Source of the DNA: Tanypteryx hageni
Taxonomy: Eukaryota; Arthropoda; Insecta; Odonata; Petaluridae
Length of the DNA: 64,000 bases
Assembly (NCBI GenBank): GCA_028673005.1
Contig: CM054116.1
Span: 133,649,547 to 133,713,546 of the forward strand
Reading direction: 5' to 3'
Made by a program: the position numbers and the translations under genes
Shown: positions 46,345 to 58,600 of the stretch, piece by piece
Numbering within the stretch: position 1 is the stretch's first letter
Layout of the letters: each line of letters starts with the position of its first letter
Notes under the pieces: model-generated
What the model was told of the DNA's origin: nothing
Seen by the model: only the letters and a program-made list of their open reading frames with translations
Databases searched by the model: none

Positions 46345-46802
46345 GATTGGAAAGGTGCACTCCATGTGGGAGTACACAGTTTCCAAATGCGTTCTTTGAG
46401 ATTTCAGAATGTTCTCAATATTTTTCGCTCAGATGAGAATTTAACAAGAAGTACGTTGTAAAATACCTGTAGGTCTTCATGCAAAGTAGTCGTAATTATT
46501 ATCCGATTTTAACCAAAATTGGAATCGGTCAATTAATTTTAACAAAACTCCCTAATACCAAATTTCATCAAAATACGTCCAGTGGTTTTCCATTTGAAAC
46601 AAAAGAACATTTTAGGTCTTCATGTAAAGTGGTCATCATTATTGTTCGATTTTGACTAAAATTGAAATCAGTCGACTAATTTTAGCAAAATTCCCCAATA
46701 CCGAATTTCAATATAATACGTCCAGCAGTTTCCGAGTTGAAACATGCGGACGGACGGAAACGACCTCCCCTATATGCGTTCACTTCGTACAAAGAACGCA
46801 TA
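46345..46802 (-). repeat. Repeat B, inverted copy with about two to three units
   Basis: Starts GATTGGAAAGGTGCACTCC. It contains AATACGTCCAG and TTCATGTAAAGTGGTC-like blocks in tandem and ends CGGACGGACGGAAACGACC then CGTTCACTTCG and AAAGAACGCAT. It is the reverse complement of the copies at 10180 and 38681. Confidence 0.75.
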
Positions 46803-48149
46803 AAAATGTGTCCATCTATTTTATAAGATATCAAAGCGTCTTTCTCTTCTGTAATTAAGGAATTTTTAACTAAAATTCATCTGGTTTTATCACCCTTGCT
46901 CCTTCTTCAACGAAAGAAGCGTCTCATTGTGCCCCGAGAAAACTGAAATGCTGCTCCCAAGTGTTAACATAGGTACCTGAAATATTCTCCAGGGATGTAA
47001 TACTTCGCTGTAGTATAAACTTTTATAATATAAAAACTGTTACTCTCCCCTATATTCCACCCACTATGTTATTGACCAATCAAGCACGATTTGATTTTTA
47101 AGTCATGGCTCACCTACTTTTCTCGAATGCCAATGTATAACCTCCACTTTTAATAACTCACATTTAATCTTTAAATCTTTAGTAAGTGCATAAAAAACGC
47201 TTGGCCAATATAAACCGGATTTCTAAAAATAAAATCTCTACATTCGAAAAACTTGGGTGTTATTAAGTTCCGAGTGTACAATTATTCCAGTTATTGCTCC
47301 AATGTAAAAAGGAAATAAAGAGTATCCAATCTAATATAATATAGTGAAAAATGGCTATTTAAAAGTCTAATCGATATTTTCTACGTAGTTATTGGATTCT
47401 GGGAATTCGAAGTGGAGCCTCGATATGTATTTGCATTTTCCGATTCGCCTTTCCGCTGTATATTAAAGGGCGAAAACATTGAAGTAAACAAGCAATATTT
47501 CTCATTCCGATTTCGTATTTGTCGAATAGCTTCGTTCGCATCCTGTTGAAACTAGATGTCTAACCTGGACCACTTTTCCAATATTTTCGAATTTTTTGGG
47601 TCTTAAATTTTGATCATTAATGTGTTTTCAGAATCTCATTTTTTAAATTTCATCAAGAGTCTCCGAAAAAAGCGTGCCTCTTGGAAACTCGGTAGCTCTC
47701 GGTTTCATGCATGGGAAGCCAAGAATATCGCTGACGGAAATAGGCTAATTCTATATTAAAACAAACCCTATATCATGATTAAAATGTCTGAGATTTGAAG
47801 GCATGTTTATACGCTATAACTTCAATCACTTTAAGATGCAATATTTTTAGATTTGAGGTGTTGTTTTTCAATATTTAGGTAGATTATTAATAATGTATTA
47901 TGATGAAGTTCTTCGCAGTAATATTGAATTTCAGTGACTGTTTTCGAGGATCTTCGTGTTGGGAACTTTTTTACTCATAAAATAGATTTTTAGCAAATAA
48001 AGTGATTATTATAAAACTTGTTCAATTCTCCGCAAATAACACATTTGCGCCACTCATTCAGCGCCCACCGAATCCAACAATTAGTATAAGGTGTCGTTCA
48101 AACTAAGGCTACATGCGGAAATAGAGGGTGCGAATCGGGATTTTTGGCT
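46803..48149. other. AT-rich non-coding stretch
   Basis: No gene recognised. Confidence 0.4.
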
Positions 48150-48600
48150 AATCAACCTCTTGTATCATAATCTTGTACATAACCATAGCGCCATCCACAC
48201 CGAGCACACTCAGACAAAGGAGAAAGAAAACCCGGTACGGCATTAGCCTACTCTTAACGAAGAGCACCAAGGGGGACAAAGGCTTAACGTCCCTTCCAAA
48301 GGACGGAACGCTGATTTTGCGCGGTCTCCTCAAACTACACAAACAGGGGGCTGGGCCGACTACTTTCGCAGGATTCGTGCCCGCTGCCCTTTCGAGCAGC
48401 AGGCGAGTGGCAACCAGCGTCCTACACCACCGGCGTCCCCCAATTGGGAGGTATTGAACCTCCTTAATTCTAGACCTAGATCGACCATCAGGCAGCCAGC
48501 GCCCTAACCACTACACCATCGGCACCTCCCAGTTGGGAGGTATTTACCCTCCTTAATCCTAGACCTAGGTCGACCTTCATCACAAAGAGGCGTAGCTACC
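48150..48600 (-). mobile_element. tRNA-derived SINE with tandem heads
   Basis: On the minus strand there are successive tRNA-like units. One is partial (48520-48590). One is complete, with A box GATGGTGTAGTGGTTAGGGC and B box GGAGGTTCAATACC (about 48435-48530). A third starts GGTGGTGTAGGACGCTGG with GCACGAATCC (about 48370-48437). After these heads comes a body with GGAAGGGACGTTAAGCC and TTGGTGCTCTTCGTTAAGAG, which resembles conserved central domains of arthropod SINEs, and a tail near 48160. It abuts the assembly gap. Unit boundaries are approximate. Confidence 0.7.
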
Positions 48601-48634
48601 GCCAAATCGAGCTAAAAGAAATAAACTAACGCGG

Positions 48635-49134
48635 NNNNNNNNNNNNNNNNNNNNNNNNNNNNNNNNNNNNNNNNNNNNNNNNNNNNNNNNNNNNNNNNNN
48701 NNNNNNNNNNNNNNNNNNNNNNNNNNNNNNNNNNNNNNNNNNNNNNNNNNNNNNNNNNNNNNNNNNNNNNNNNNNNNNNNNNNNNNNNNNNNNNNNNNNN
48801 NNNNNNNNNNNNNNNNNNNNNNNNNNNNNNNNNNNNNNNNNNNNNNNNNNNNNNNNNNNNNNNNNNNNNNNNNNNNNNNNNNNNNNNNNNNNNNNNNNNN
48901 NNNNNNNNNNNNNNNNNNNNNNNNNNNNNNNNNNNNNNNNNNNNNNNNNNNNNNNNNNNNNNNNNNNNNNNNNNNNNNNNNNNNNNNNNNNNNNNNNNNN
49001 NNNNNNNNNNNNNNNNNNNNNNNNNNNNNNNNNNNNNNNNNNNNNNNNNNNNNNNNNNNNNNNNNNNNNNNNNNNNNNNNNNNNNNNNNNNNNNNNNNNN
49101 NNNNNNNNNNNNNNNNNNNNNNNNNNNNNNNNNN
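48635..49134. other. Assembly gap (500 N)
   Basis: Exactly 500 undetermined bases, which suggests a placeholder of fixed size. Any reading frame across it is meaningless. Confidence 0.99.
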
Positions 49135-52029
49135 GTGATGCAATTAGTGTTTTGGTTACGGTAAAATCTTACACATTATCGGAAGAAAATATAGGTGATG
49201 ATATTTTCATAATATGCGTGATATTGAAAATTAGAGTAAGTTAACTTATATGCTAAAGGGAATAAACTTGATGTTAACTCAATTAAAGAAAAATGAAAAA
49301 ATATATTTCCGTAACTCGATTTTTCTATAAATCGAATAATTAGAAGTTCCACTGAATATTTACAAATATTATATTAAATTATATTTCCGTATTTTTAATT
49401 TTCTATAACCCGAACAATTTTTACTATCCGTTGAGATTCGAGTTATGGTAGTTGCACCACAATTCGTTATGACGGGATTAATTTCCATTAAAAGCATTAA
49501 AACGTCTTTAATCTAATATATTATAACCGCTGTGTCTCTGCCTGCGTCCCTGCGTGCCTGCTTCTGAAGCCTCTCGAGTGACGTCACCTTCCGGCATGAA
49601 CGCAAATAAACTCATAACGGCCGGTTCGATTTCGGCGAATCTTTCGCCTGAATACTCAGCGTGAACTCTTGCAGGTTTTAAGTGGGTAGTCGTTCCCCGG
49701 AAAGGCATGGGTTTGATATCAGGATAGTTTTCGGTTTTTCATTTGATTAACTCGTAATCGGCTAGAATACGATGTGTAGACCTTTTTTCTTTAATATTTT
49801 AAAATATCTTACAATCGAGAATTTGACTCGAGATTTATACCATTTCACGCAGAAAGAAATGAAAATTCTTATTTTTACCGCTGATTTTGTTGTTTAATTC
49901 GTGTTTGCTCATATTTTAAGTTTATATTCGATTTTCTCCTTTTTCCATATTTCAAAAAGGTCTCGTCTTTAACATTTCAAAATAATTTACGTTCGAGACT
50001 TTCACTCGATATTTACACTATTTCACGTAGAAATAAATGAAGATTGTTATTCTTAGTTTCTATTCTGATGTTTAATTTGTGTTTGCTCGTATTTTAAGTT
50101 TATATTCCATTTTCCCGATTTTTCAACATTCAGTCGTTGATCTCGGATTTTTGCATTGTTAGACTCGGACTATCAAGTGCATTTGCAGTAAACTTACAAT
50201 GAAAAGAACGCGTCAAGGACAATAACTGATTGAAAATTTATGTGAAAAGCTTCGTGTAAATATAAAACAAATGAAACACGTAGCGAAGAAAAGAAACGAT
50301 TCCCATTGCATTGTAATAATAGACAACATAACATTTCAAATAGGGAGATATTTCACATATACAGTGAAAATATCGTTTCGTTTGCAAGTTTCATTGTGCA
50401 GCTTTAGCAAATTATTATATTCATAATGTTTGTTATTAATTTCTTTTGGTATTGACGCGTGGCCGGTGCATTGATTATTTATGTTAAACAAACCACAGAA
50501 AAGTATGATATGCTGTACCATCAGAAATGGTGAACAAAACAAAAAATATAGTGTACCGGTAGTCTAAATCATGCAGGAATGTGTTTTTGGTTATGAAAAT
50601 GGTGTGAGCTATATAATTATTTTAAGAGGGACAATAAAAGTGGTTCAACTAATAGGAACTATCGCATTGGGTCACTTCACGCAATGGTCTCTGGATTTTT
50701 GCAGGAAATACTACAACACGGGCCCCATTAAAAGCATTAAAGGTCCCTTGAAAAGAAATGAGGTCGTTGCCATGGTTTTTATACATTTCCATTGTTGAAA
50801 AGAGGAAAAATTCACACTTTCTCCCGATTTAAAGCAGATATTTACGCTAATTCGGTACATATTTGTATTCTGCCTTAGAAAATTAAGAACTCCGTTCTTT
50901 CAACTAGACAACTGTTTCTTCTCAAATTCATATCCCAATTTTATGTAATTTAAAAATGCATTTTTAGAAAGCCATTCACTTAATACCATGCTTTTCTTAT
51001 GGGATACTGAAATGGAACATTTGGGTTAAAAAAGACCTCTTAAATATTAACGTTTTTGTGATTTTCGATTTTTCTCGTCGGTTATGCCACTCGACCTACC
51101 GACATGCCAAATTTCAGATTTCTAGCCCTTATAGATGTACCTAAGAGTTTCATGCCACTCACTGAGGCACAAGTAGCTTTATTATTATAGATAATTTTCC
51201 GAAAGCGAAATATTCCGATATGATGTCCCTGCGCACTTTGGTGGGGGCGGTAAGGAGGGAAGTGAGCTGCTCGGAAGAGGGCAGTGAGATGCGTGAGACA
51301 GGTTGTTGTACTTTCACAGCGTTTTACGTTGTGAAGATCGATCTGTCGCACCTTCATGACGAGCGTGCGGAAGAAACTTTCCGGAAATTTCAGATAATTG
51401 TGTGCCCTTTTTCTGCGGCGCCAATTTTTCCCTCGACAGTCAAAAGAGTTAAATAAATGCATCTGGGTATATTTAAATTATGAAGAGTCGGCATGTATGC
51501 CGAAATTTTTCGACTAGTCTGCAGCGTCGCACAGTAGCGTGCGCTTTTTTATCTATAATTCTACAGATATTTGTGCGGACAAATTTTGCTCGTGTGCGCT
51601 GGCCTCGCAGACCGTGTGCGCGCGCACACGCGCATAGCTTAAAATTAGAGGGAACATTGCTCTCAACGATTACATAAGATATGCACGACTCAAAAGTTAA
51701 CACGGTACAAGATCGATCTTGATTGGACCTAGGCGGGTATGTACACTATTGTAGATTCAGTAATTACCGTAACAACTTTTACATGAAATTTTTATGCGAC
51801 AAAATTTAGGTGACGAACAAATATACATATAATTTACTTATGCAATGGGAGATTTGCACCGTTTTTCTCTCGCCATTCCACTTATATCCGGATTAATGCT
51901 GGTAGTTGCTGTTCTTAGAATGTCTCTTAAACTCTTATCCGTCAATACTAAACGTAATGGAGAGATTGTTCACACATGCGGTAAATATCTATAACGAATT
52001 TTACTTGTTTTTTACGGAAAAGGAAAGCA
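49135..52029. other. Non-coding stretch with two CG-rich islands
   Basis: 49508-49708 and 51200-51460 are richer in CG than the AT-rich surroundings and hold open frames of 65-125 codons on both strands. None shows a known domain or convincing splice sites, so no gene is called. A short match to 4845-4880 lies near 50990. 51590-51640 has a GCGCGCACACGCGC run. Confidence 0.3.
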
Positions 52030-52113
52030 CCAACTGAATTAAATCCTGCCGGGCCACGCAAAATGTGTCGGAGGGCCAATTTTGGCCCGCGGGCCGTATG
52101 CTGTGCACCTCTG
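52030..52113. mobile_element. hAT-like terminal fragment
   Basis: GGCCCGCGGGCC followed by TGTGCACCTCTG resembles the end of hAT MITEs (read inwards CAGAGGTGCACAGC, then GGCCCGCGGGCC). No partner end or target duplication is nearby, so this is a solo end. Confidence 0.5.
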
Positions 52114-53093
52114 GTTTAGATAAAACTTTAAGAAAAAGAAAACGTACAATTGAAACCTAAAAACAATTAATTAAAAAAAACTAGCAGATTAAGTCGCGAG
52201 GCTATAAAACTACAGGAAAAACGAAGGGGAGGAATAACGGACTCAGAGACTGGCAAATCAAGTCGTTAGAAAAAAAGCAAGGCATATGTAGACACCATAA
52301 TTTAACATCACAGAAAATTACAATGACGTCATCAAATAATCAGTAGTATTAAAGCAGTATTTGAATGTAATGAATTTCAAGTGCTTCACTTTCCGAGTGA
52401 ATTTAAATTCATGTAACACCCCCGTTGATTTTCAACGGGGAAATTTCAATTTGCTTATAAATATATCTCGTTATCGCTTATGCCTATGGACCACGGATTT
52501 TCCACTTTACACCAAAAGTATATTATGCTGAAAAACAGATTTTGTATTGTTTTGTACTACCACTCTATGCCAATATATAACACGGCTATTCTCTTATTCG
52601 ATTTTTAGGATGACAGATTTTAAAATGCCGTCTTTATAAAATGAAACGGAGCTAAAATCTTCCCTCGTGCACTATCAGCGAGCGTCATCCATTAATTAAT
52701 CTGTACATAATGTAATTTTTCTGCTACATGCGTTACAATGACAGTATGGGTTGTCAATATCACTTAAATTTATTCATAACGTTGAAAGTACCTAACAAGG
52801 AAACATGATTAAGTGAAATATTTTTATATTGTTTATATGAATTATGTATTCGATGGGAAATAATGAAACGCACGTAAATCTGAAAAAGTAATGTGCAGAA
52901 CGTTATAAAGATATATAACTGTGTAATGACGTGGCGAAGAGCAACAGGAGAATTTATCCTCAAATTATAAAATTATAATATAATCACGAAGGGTTAACAA
53001 TAGAGAGAGATTTTTAAAGTCGTTATCATACATAATGCTCCTAAAAATCTGGTTTCTAGATTATTTGCAAACTCTATCGCTCCATAAAAATGT
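52114..53093. other. AT-rich non-coding stretch
   Basis: No gene. A perfect 9-bp hairpin CCCCGTTGA-TTT-TCAACGGGG lies at 52420-52440, next to the palindrome TGAATTTAAATTCA (52398-52411). Confidence 0.45.
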
Positions 53094-53206
53094 TAGTTAA
53101 AATCAGATGCACATTTCTACTACAAAGTAGCCGTCGTAAATGGTGATCCTTTGGAATCGTTGATGACGGCTACTTTGTACCCGAAATTCGCATCTGGTTT
53201 AACTTT
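53094..53206. mobile_element. Small inverted-repeat element with hammerhead-like halves
   Basis: Inverted arms contain CAGATGCACATTTC / GAAATTCGCATCTG and ACAAAGTAGCCGTC / GACGGCTACTTTGT. The plus-strand half reads TTGATGA, a stem GGCTAC/GTACCC with one mismatch, and GAAA, a mutated CUGANGA-type core. The downstream CGCATCTGGTTT and following sequence match the element at 54962-55165, so they belong to one family. Confidence 0.5.
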
Positions 53207-54961
53207 ATCTTTATATGGCTACTGGAGCAACATAGTTTACCAATAACTTAAAAATTCATATTTTTAAAAGCACTGCGCGTTATAATGTCTTTAAAAATCT
53301 GTCTCTATTGTTTACCGTGCGTGTATAGAGGCCATAGAGGTCATAATTTTTAACAGTTTTCAATTTGATTTCAGGTAAAAATTATTCCCTCAATTTATAG
53401 GTTATGATTATTTTTATAATTCCCGCGGGGACTAAATGCATTTTCGCGGACGCTTTGTTGCTCACCGGCATGTGGCTGGCAGCAACAGCTTTATATAAAC
53501 ACACAGGAGATTGAAAATCGATCCGTCGAGTAATGGATCAAGTTTCGGTCGGCAATTCTCTCTTAGAGTGGCTCCAAACGGTTGCGAGGAAACGGATTAG
53601 AGCTCCTTGTGTTCGACTTCACTCTCTCCCTTCGTCCGCGGCGACCTCTTAGCGGAGTCTCACGCGATGGAATCGTCTAGTGCCCTCCTCGCACACATAT
53701 TGTCCCTGCGTCCCTCAATTAACGCTCTCATCGCCAACCGTCCTGAGCGAGTTAGGCGGAATCCCGCCGGAGTCCGGTCTCTCTCTCTCTATTCCGCCCT
53801 CTCACTCTTCCTATCTCTCTCCCTCTTTCTACCTCCCTCACTCTTTCTCCCTCTATCTCTCCCTCTTTCTGCGTCCCTCTCTCTCTCCCTGTTTCTCCCT
53901 CTTTCTACGTTCCTCTCTCTCCCTCTCTCTCTCCCTCCCTCTCTCTCCCTCCCTCTTTCTCCCTCCCTCTCTCTCTCTCTCCAGAGTTCCCCAATCCGTC
54001 CAATTCGTATTTTGTTGGAACACGGGTTACCAGTAATTAACTGTCTTCCCGGTCCGTGGACCTTCGTTGGGGAGATGCTTGCCACCATTTCAGGTCATCT
54101 GACGCACAATGGAGGATACTCTGGTATCCCATCTGACGTTCTCCTCTCTCTCAATTCGCAAGTTGGTTTGATGCCGAGAGAGGACAAAAGTGGTGGAATT
54201 TGATTGACGGGGATGTTTCTGCGAGTGGCGAACTTTGATTGTCGTCTAATTTCTCCATTTTGATTGCATCGGAATCGCGAACTTCCTCGTGCGCTTCGAC
54301 TGCGAGTACGCGATGAGGAAATCCCGACGGTGTTATTCCTATCCGAGAGAGAGAGAGGAAAAATACGCCAAGCGGCGCTGGGATGCGCTGAACGAACCGA
54401 ATTTAATTATGGTGCTAACTACAAGAATCGTATCGAAGTTTCGTGAGCGGAGGTGTGATTCGTGAAGCGAAGAAAAGGTGTCACAGCTCTTCTCGACGAG
54501 CTATGATGAAAATGGAGCATTGGTCTCGTGCTCAGATTGCATGGAGGAGGGAAGCAAATAGATCATTTCGAAATGTGTGACTAGCCGCATGAGATAATTT
54601 TAAAATATATATCATACCGCGTTTATAATGAGCTAAAACATTTTATTGTAATTTAGTACGGCTCAAATCCAAATGGTATATATTTTAATTAAAAAACAAA
54701 CTATCGTACTATTTTTAAATAGGAACAAACAGTTTGAACTGGCGGGGCGTGTGCCTGAGACTTTTTTAGACGATGCAAGTAAGGCACAGTTGAACTAAGA
54801 ACGAACGATTTGTCTATTTTTATCAGAAGTTCCAAGTATTTACAGCATAAATAATAAGTCCAACAATTTCAAAAATAAGCACTTAAGTGCAGAAAATGGA
54901 AAGAATAAGCACATATTTTTATCTTAAGTACCTCCAATAGCCAGAATAAGATACGATGAGA
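53207..54961. other. Non-coding stretch with a promoter-like patch
   Basis: CTTTATATAAAC at 53489-53500 is a good TATA box, followed by CG-rich sequence, but no start or product can be tied to it. 53775-53995 is a CTCTCTCC/CTTTCTCC low-complexity tract; frames crossing it are compositional. The frame at 54264-54446 is unassigned. Confidence 0.3.
53775..53995. repeat. CT-rich low-complexity tract
   Basis: Runs of CTCTCTCC and CCTCTTTCT on the plus strand, over 200 bp. Confidence 0.85.
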
Positions 54962-55165
54962 GATACGCATTTCGACTACAGTACAGCCATCCGCAGTGAA
55001 TCGATAGTAGATCCTAAAAAAAGAAAATAGAAAATATTTTCTTTTCGAAATTGGTGACTAGTAAATGAAGAATCAATGATGCTTACTTTTAGAAAATACT
55101 CTCTGCGAATCACCACTGAAGATGGTTTTATTGTAAACGAAATGCACATCTGGTTTTTCATAACC
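54962..55165. mobile_element. Inverted twin element with two hammerhead-like cores
   Basis: The right half on the plus strand reads CTGAAGA (55116-55122), T-G, a short stem GTTT/AAAC, GAAA (55139-55142), then TGCACATCTGG. The left half on the minus strand reads CTGCGGA, a stem GGCT/AGTC, GAAATGCGTATCT, a mutated version of the same block. About 100 bp separates them. Same family as 53094-53206. Confidence 0.5.
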
Positions 55166-56742
55166 TTGTTATGGTAATTGGAGAAACCTAAGATAAGTAA
55201 TTATTCATTCAGTTTTTGACACTTATGTTCTTATTCTTGAAATTATATTCAGCCACAAGACGAACTTGATAATTTTCCAGTGCATTTATAAATTGTTACG
55301 CTTCAAGTAGATTATTTTTTTAAGTTAGTGGTTCATCACGAGAGGAGAAAAAATCTTTAATCTAAAGGTTATACAGAGAATATTTTGATGGGATTGGAAT
55401 GAATCATGTCTCACTAATTTCCTTAAACCACTCTCCTTTACTGTTTCTTCCAAATGGCAATTTAGGTCATTTTTGTCCTAATCGTATGCCTCTTTCACTT
55501 TGCTTTCCTTCTCTTATCCATCGTTTTTTCTCTAGGCGTTTATTTCATCTGTCATATTTGACCACATTCCTCTCCTGGCTCCTAAGGCATTTTAAATAGA
55601 CGTTGGATTAATAATAGTCACCCAAAAATGCAACCTGTGTGTAAAACTCGGTCGTTTTGTTGTAAGAATAATCGGGATGGTTTCAAGTTTTCACAACGTT
55701 CATGTGATTAAAATTAAAGATAATATGCGCGGGAAGATCGTTTCAAAGGACGCCCATTCTCAGGTTGATTCCTATAGGATGCAGAGAGATCCCTGAGTAC
55801 GTTGTGAATACTAGCCTCATTTAGCGCGCGCCGCTCTTTTATATCTATCTGCCGTCGTTAGCTTCCTGGGCGGTGAAAGGCAGAGCAAGCGCACTTTGCA
55901 AGCACAAGCATCTTTAACGAAAGCACGCGCTAACGATTACGCCGTGCGCCCCGAAATTATTTTTGATCTTCAAAGATCCGCATTTGAAAAAATAATTTCG
56001 GTATTATTTGGGAACCGATTCGATTGGAGAGTTAATGTAAAGATAATTATAAATCAGAGAAACGAAAAAAAACCGTATTGATCCACATGTAAAAAATGTT
56101 CTAATTTCGACCGATTTCGTTACGAGATAACATACTCAGGTACGTTGTTCTTCCGTTTCTCTGATTTATACTAAATTATGGAATCGTTCCACAAAGTTAC
56201 ACTGAAGACTATCAGTTTCATTAATGCAAGGATATTCGATATCGAAAGCGGAAGTCGATTCCGAATGACATGTGGTTTCTTGGCGCAGGTTAACGTCGCT
56301 TAAGGTATAAGTGCGTATTCTAAAACAAAAACGCCGCCTCGAGAAGCTGAACAAAGCCAATGTTTTACGGGCAAAGAGAATATTAATTTCATTTAGATCA
56401 ATTCTGGTAACAGACAGCTTGATATTCGTATTTCCTTTCTGCCTGGTTCAGAATTACTTTCCTTATATACGGGAATCGTAGTTATTTTGATTTCTCGAAA
56501 AACTGCTTTCATGAATGCTGAGTAAAATATTTTTGGACATGTTCACCGCGAAAGGCTCGCCTCGATAATTGTAAATTTTCAAAGAAACAAAAACAAGAAA
56601 GGTGTTTTGTGTATTTGAATCATATTATGAATTTGAGATAAATTTAAAATTCATAAGGTCGCAAAAGGGAATTTTTTACGATATGATCTCTCTATAGAAC
56701 AATCGGACACAATTATGAAATGTTGATGCGATAATAACACAC
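55166..56742. other. AT-rich non-coding stretch
   Basis: No gene recognised. 55790-55950 is somewhat CG-rich. Confidence 0.4.
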
Positions 56743-57130
56743 TATACAGGGTGTCCCAGAAGTCCGGCCACATGGGACAACTTTGTTATTTTGCAGAATA
56801 TCTAAAAATAATAAGCGATCAAAGTTGTTTGCAATAGGCTATTTTTCGGGATAAATGTTGATTTTTATTGTCAATTTGTCTAGGGCCTTCCGTTCGACCG
56901 CTACTCTCTTGGGTCATCAATGGTTAAGTGACTCTGCGGAAATTCCTACGTCCACATAAAGGAGCTATGTGAAGAGGGAAGAAGTGTGAATTATGCAAGA
57001 GAGTGTGGCATTTGACAAATGTCAACAACAATTGATATCAAATGCTGGAATTAAAATGGATTAGTGTGGCCGCTAATGCCTAACAATTAATTAATTAATT
57101 TACTGGTGATTTCGGTGGAAACTGTGATTT

Positions 57131-58306
57131 TTGATGTTGTCGCCTCATTTTAACGTTCATTTTTCATCGTTGGTGTTTATAGATGTGACAGTCACACCGG
57201 AAATTTCAGTTTTCAATTGGCAGTTCTGGAATGCAGGCGGAGAAATCGTGATTCTTTACGTGTCCGGCTTAAGCCTTCGTAGAGCAGCAAGGGAGTATCA
57301 CCGTCGTCATCCAGAGCAACCGAAACCGTCAGAGAAAATGATACGCAATGCTTTCAATCGCTTCAACGAAACTGGAAGCGTGAATGACAGTCCTCGTGCA
57401 GGACGGCCGCAAATTTCTACTGGGGCTGAAGACACACTGGCTGTCCTCGCTAAAGTTGCCGCCAGTCCTCGACGATCCACCTGTAAAATTTCCCAAGAAA
57501 TTGGGATTAGCAAAATTTCTGTCCAGCGGATTCTTACCAAGGACAGATTCCACCCGTACAAAACAACTTTCGTTCAACATCTGCACGGAGACGACGCAGA
57601 CAGACGGTTGGAATTTTGTGAGTGGTTTCAGGGAACCCGACAAATTCTGAGAAACCTGGAGGGACATATTCTGTTCAGCAATGAAGCGTGCTTCCATCCT
57701 AATGGTTCTGTAAACAGGCACAACTTTGTGTATTGGTCCGAGACGAATCCCCATGCAGTTCAAGAAGGGCACTATCAAATTGATCCGCGGATCAACATGT
57801 GGTATGGAATTTTTTGTGACAAAATTTTGGGGTCTGTCTTCTTAGATGGACGTTTGACAGGTGAGATTTACCTTCATCTCTTAGAAACCAATTTGCTGCC
57901 TTTCTTGGATGAAATGCCCCTAGACAAGCATCTGAAGTTTTACTTCCAACAAGATGGAGCGCCTCCTCATTATTCTAACACGGTGCGCAGATGGTTAGAT
58001 TCGTTTCTGCCGGGTAAATTGGATCGGACGAAGGGGCCCAGTGGAGTGGCCACCACGTTCTCCTGACCCCTTGATTTCTTCCTCTGGGGACACTTGAAAT
58101 CAGTTGTTTACTACAGCAGGCCAAGAAGCCTTGAAGAACTTTGGAAGAACATCCGTGCAGCATGCGCAGAAATTACTCCGCAAACATTGCTACGTGTACG
58201 GAGAAGCTTGAGGGAACGAATCAGAATGTGTGTACGTAGAAGCTTGAGGGAAGGAATAAGAATGTGTGTACGGCAGCATGGAGATCAATTTGAAAATTTA
58301 TTGTAA
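57131..58306 (+). pseudogene. Mariner-type transposase, disabled
   Basis: The main frame (to about 58016) has an N-terminal helix-turn-helix region (LSLRRAAREYHRRHP, about 48-61; GISKISVQRILTK, 125-137), a GRP hinge (GRPQIST, 91-97), the first catalytic block LFSNEACFHP (181-190) with N184 where the family has D, and the second catalytic block QQDGAPPH (273-280, D275). Reading then leaves frame at about 58015, passes through a WPPRSPD block in the next phase, and shifts again into LDFFLWGHLKS (58070 onward), ending VRQHGDQFENLL and TAA at 58304-58306. Counting across the shifts gives about 41 residues between the last two acidic residues. Start residue uncertain. Two frame changes plus the D-to-N change make it inactive. 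Confidence 0.88.
58197..58268 (+). repeat. 36-bp tandem duplication in the transposase C-terminus
   Basis: Two units of 36 bp (TACGGAGAAGCTTGAGGGAA and following), adding 12 codons in frame. The two units differ at a few positions. Confidence 0.85.
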
Positions 58307-58600
58307 ATGTGCAATGAACACTGCTGCATGAGGTTTTGGACATTTTATTCATTTTTGTTGCAACTCCTATTCACATAGCCGGCTCCTAGCTCCTTTATGT
58401 GGACGTAGGAATTTCCGCAGAGTCAGTTAACCATTGATGAGCCAAGAGAGTAGCGGTAGAACGGAAGGCCCTAGACAAAACAATCAACATTTATCCCGAA
58501 AAATAGCCTATTGCAAACAACTTTGATCTCATTATTTTTAGATATTCTGCAAAATAACAAAGTTGTCCTATGTGGCCGGACTTCTGGGACACCCTGTATA

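Larger units (their letters stand above)
56745..58598 (+). mobile_element. Tc1/mariner-superfamily transposon with long terminal repeats
   Basis: A 1,854-bp element flanked by TA on each side (56743-56744, 58599-58600). Terminal inverted repeats of about 229 bp (56745-56973 and 58370-58598) begin TACAGGGTGTCCCAGAAGTC and differ at a few positions and small indels. They are far longer than the roughly 30 bp of classic mariner. A transposase of this superfamily lies between them. The structure is complete but the gene is disabled. Confidence 0.92.

Noticed and set aside
53489..53500. Core promoter of a host gene
   Set aside because: A good TATA word but no start site, downstream exon or coding frame to support it; TATA-like words are expected by chance in AT-rich DNA.
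53607..54203. Open frame of 198 codons on the plus strand
   Set aside because: Most of it is a CTCTCTCC low-complexity tract giving serine/leucine/proline runs, with other frames equally open. No domain.
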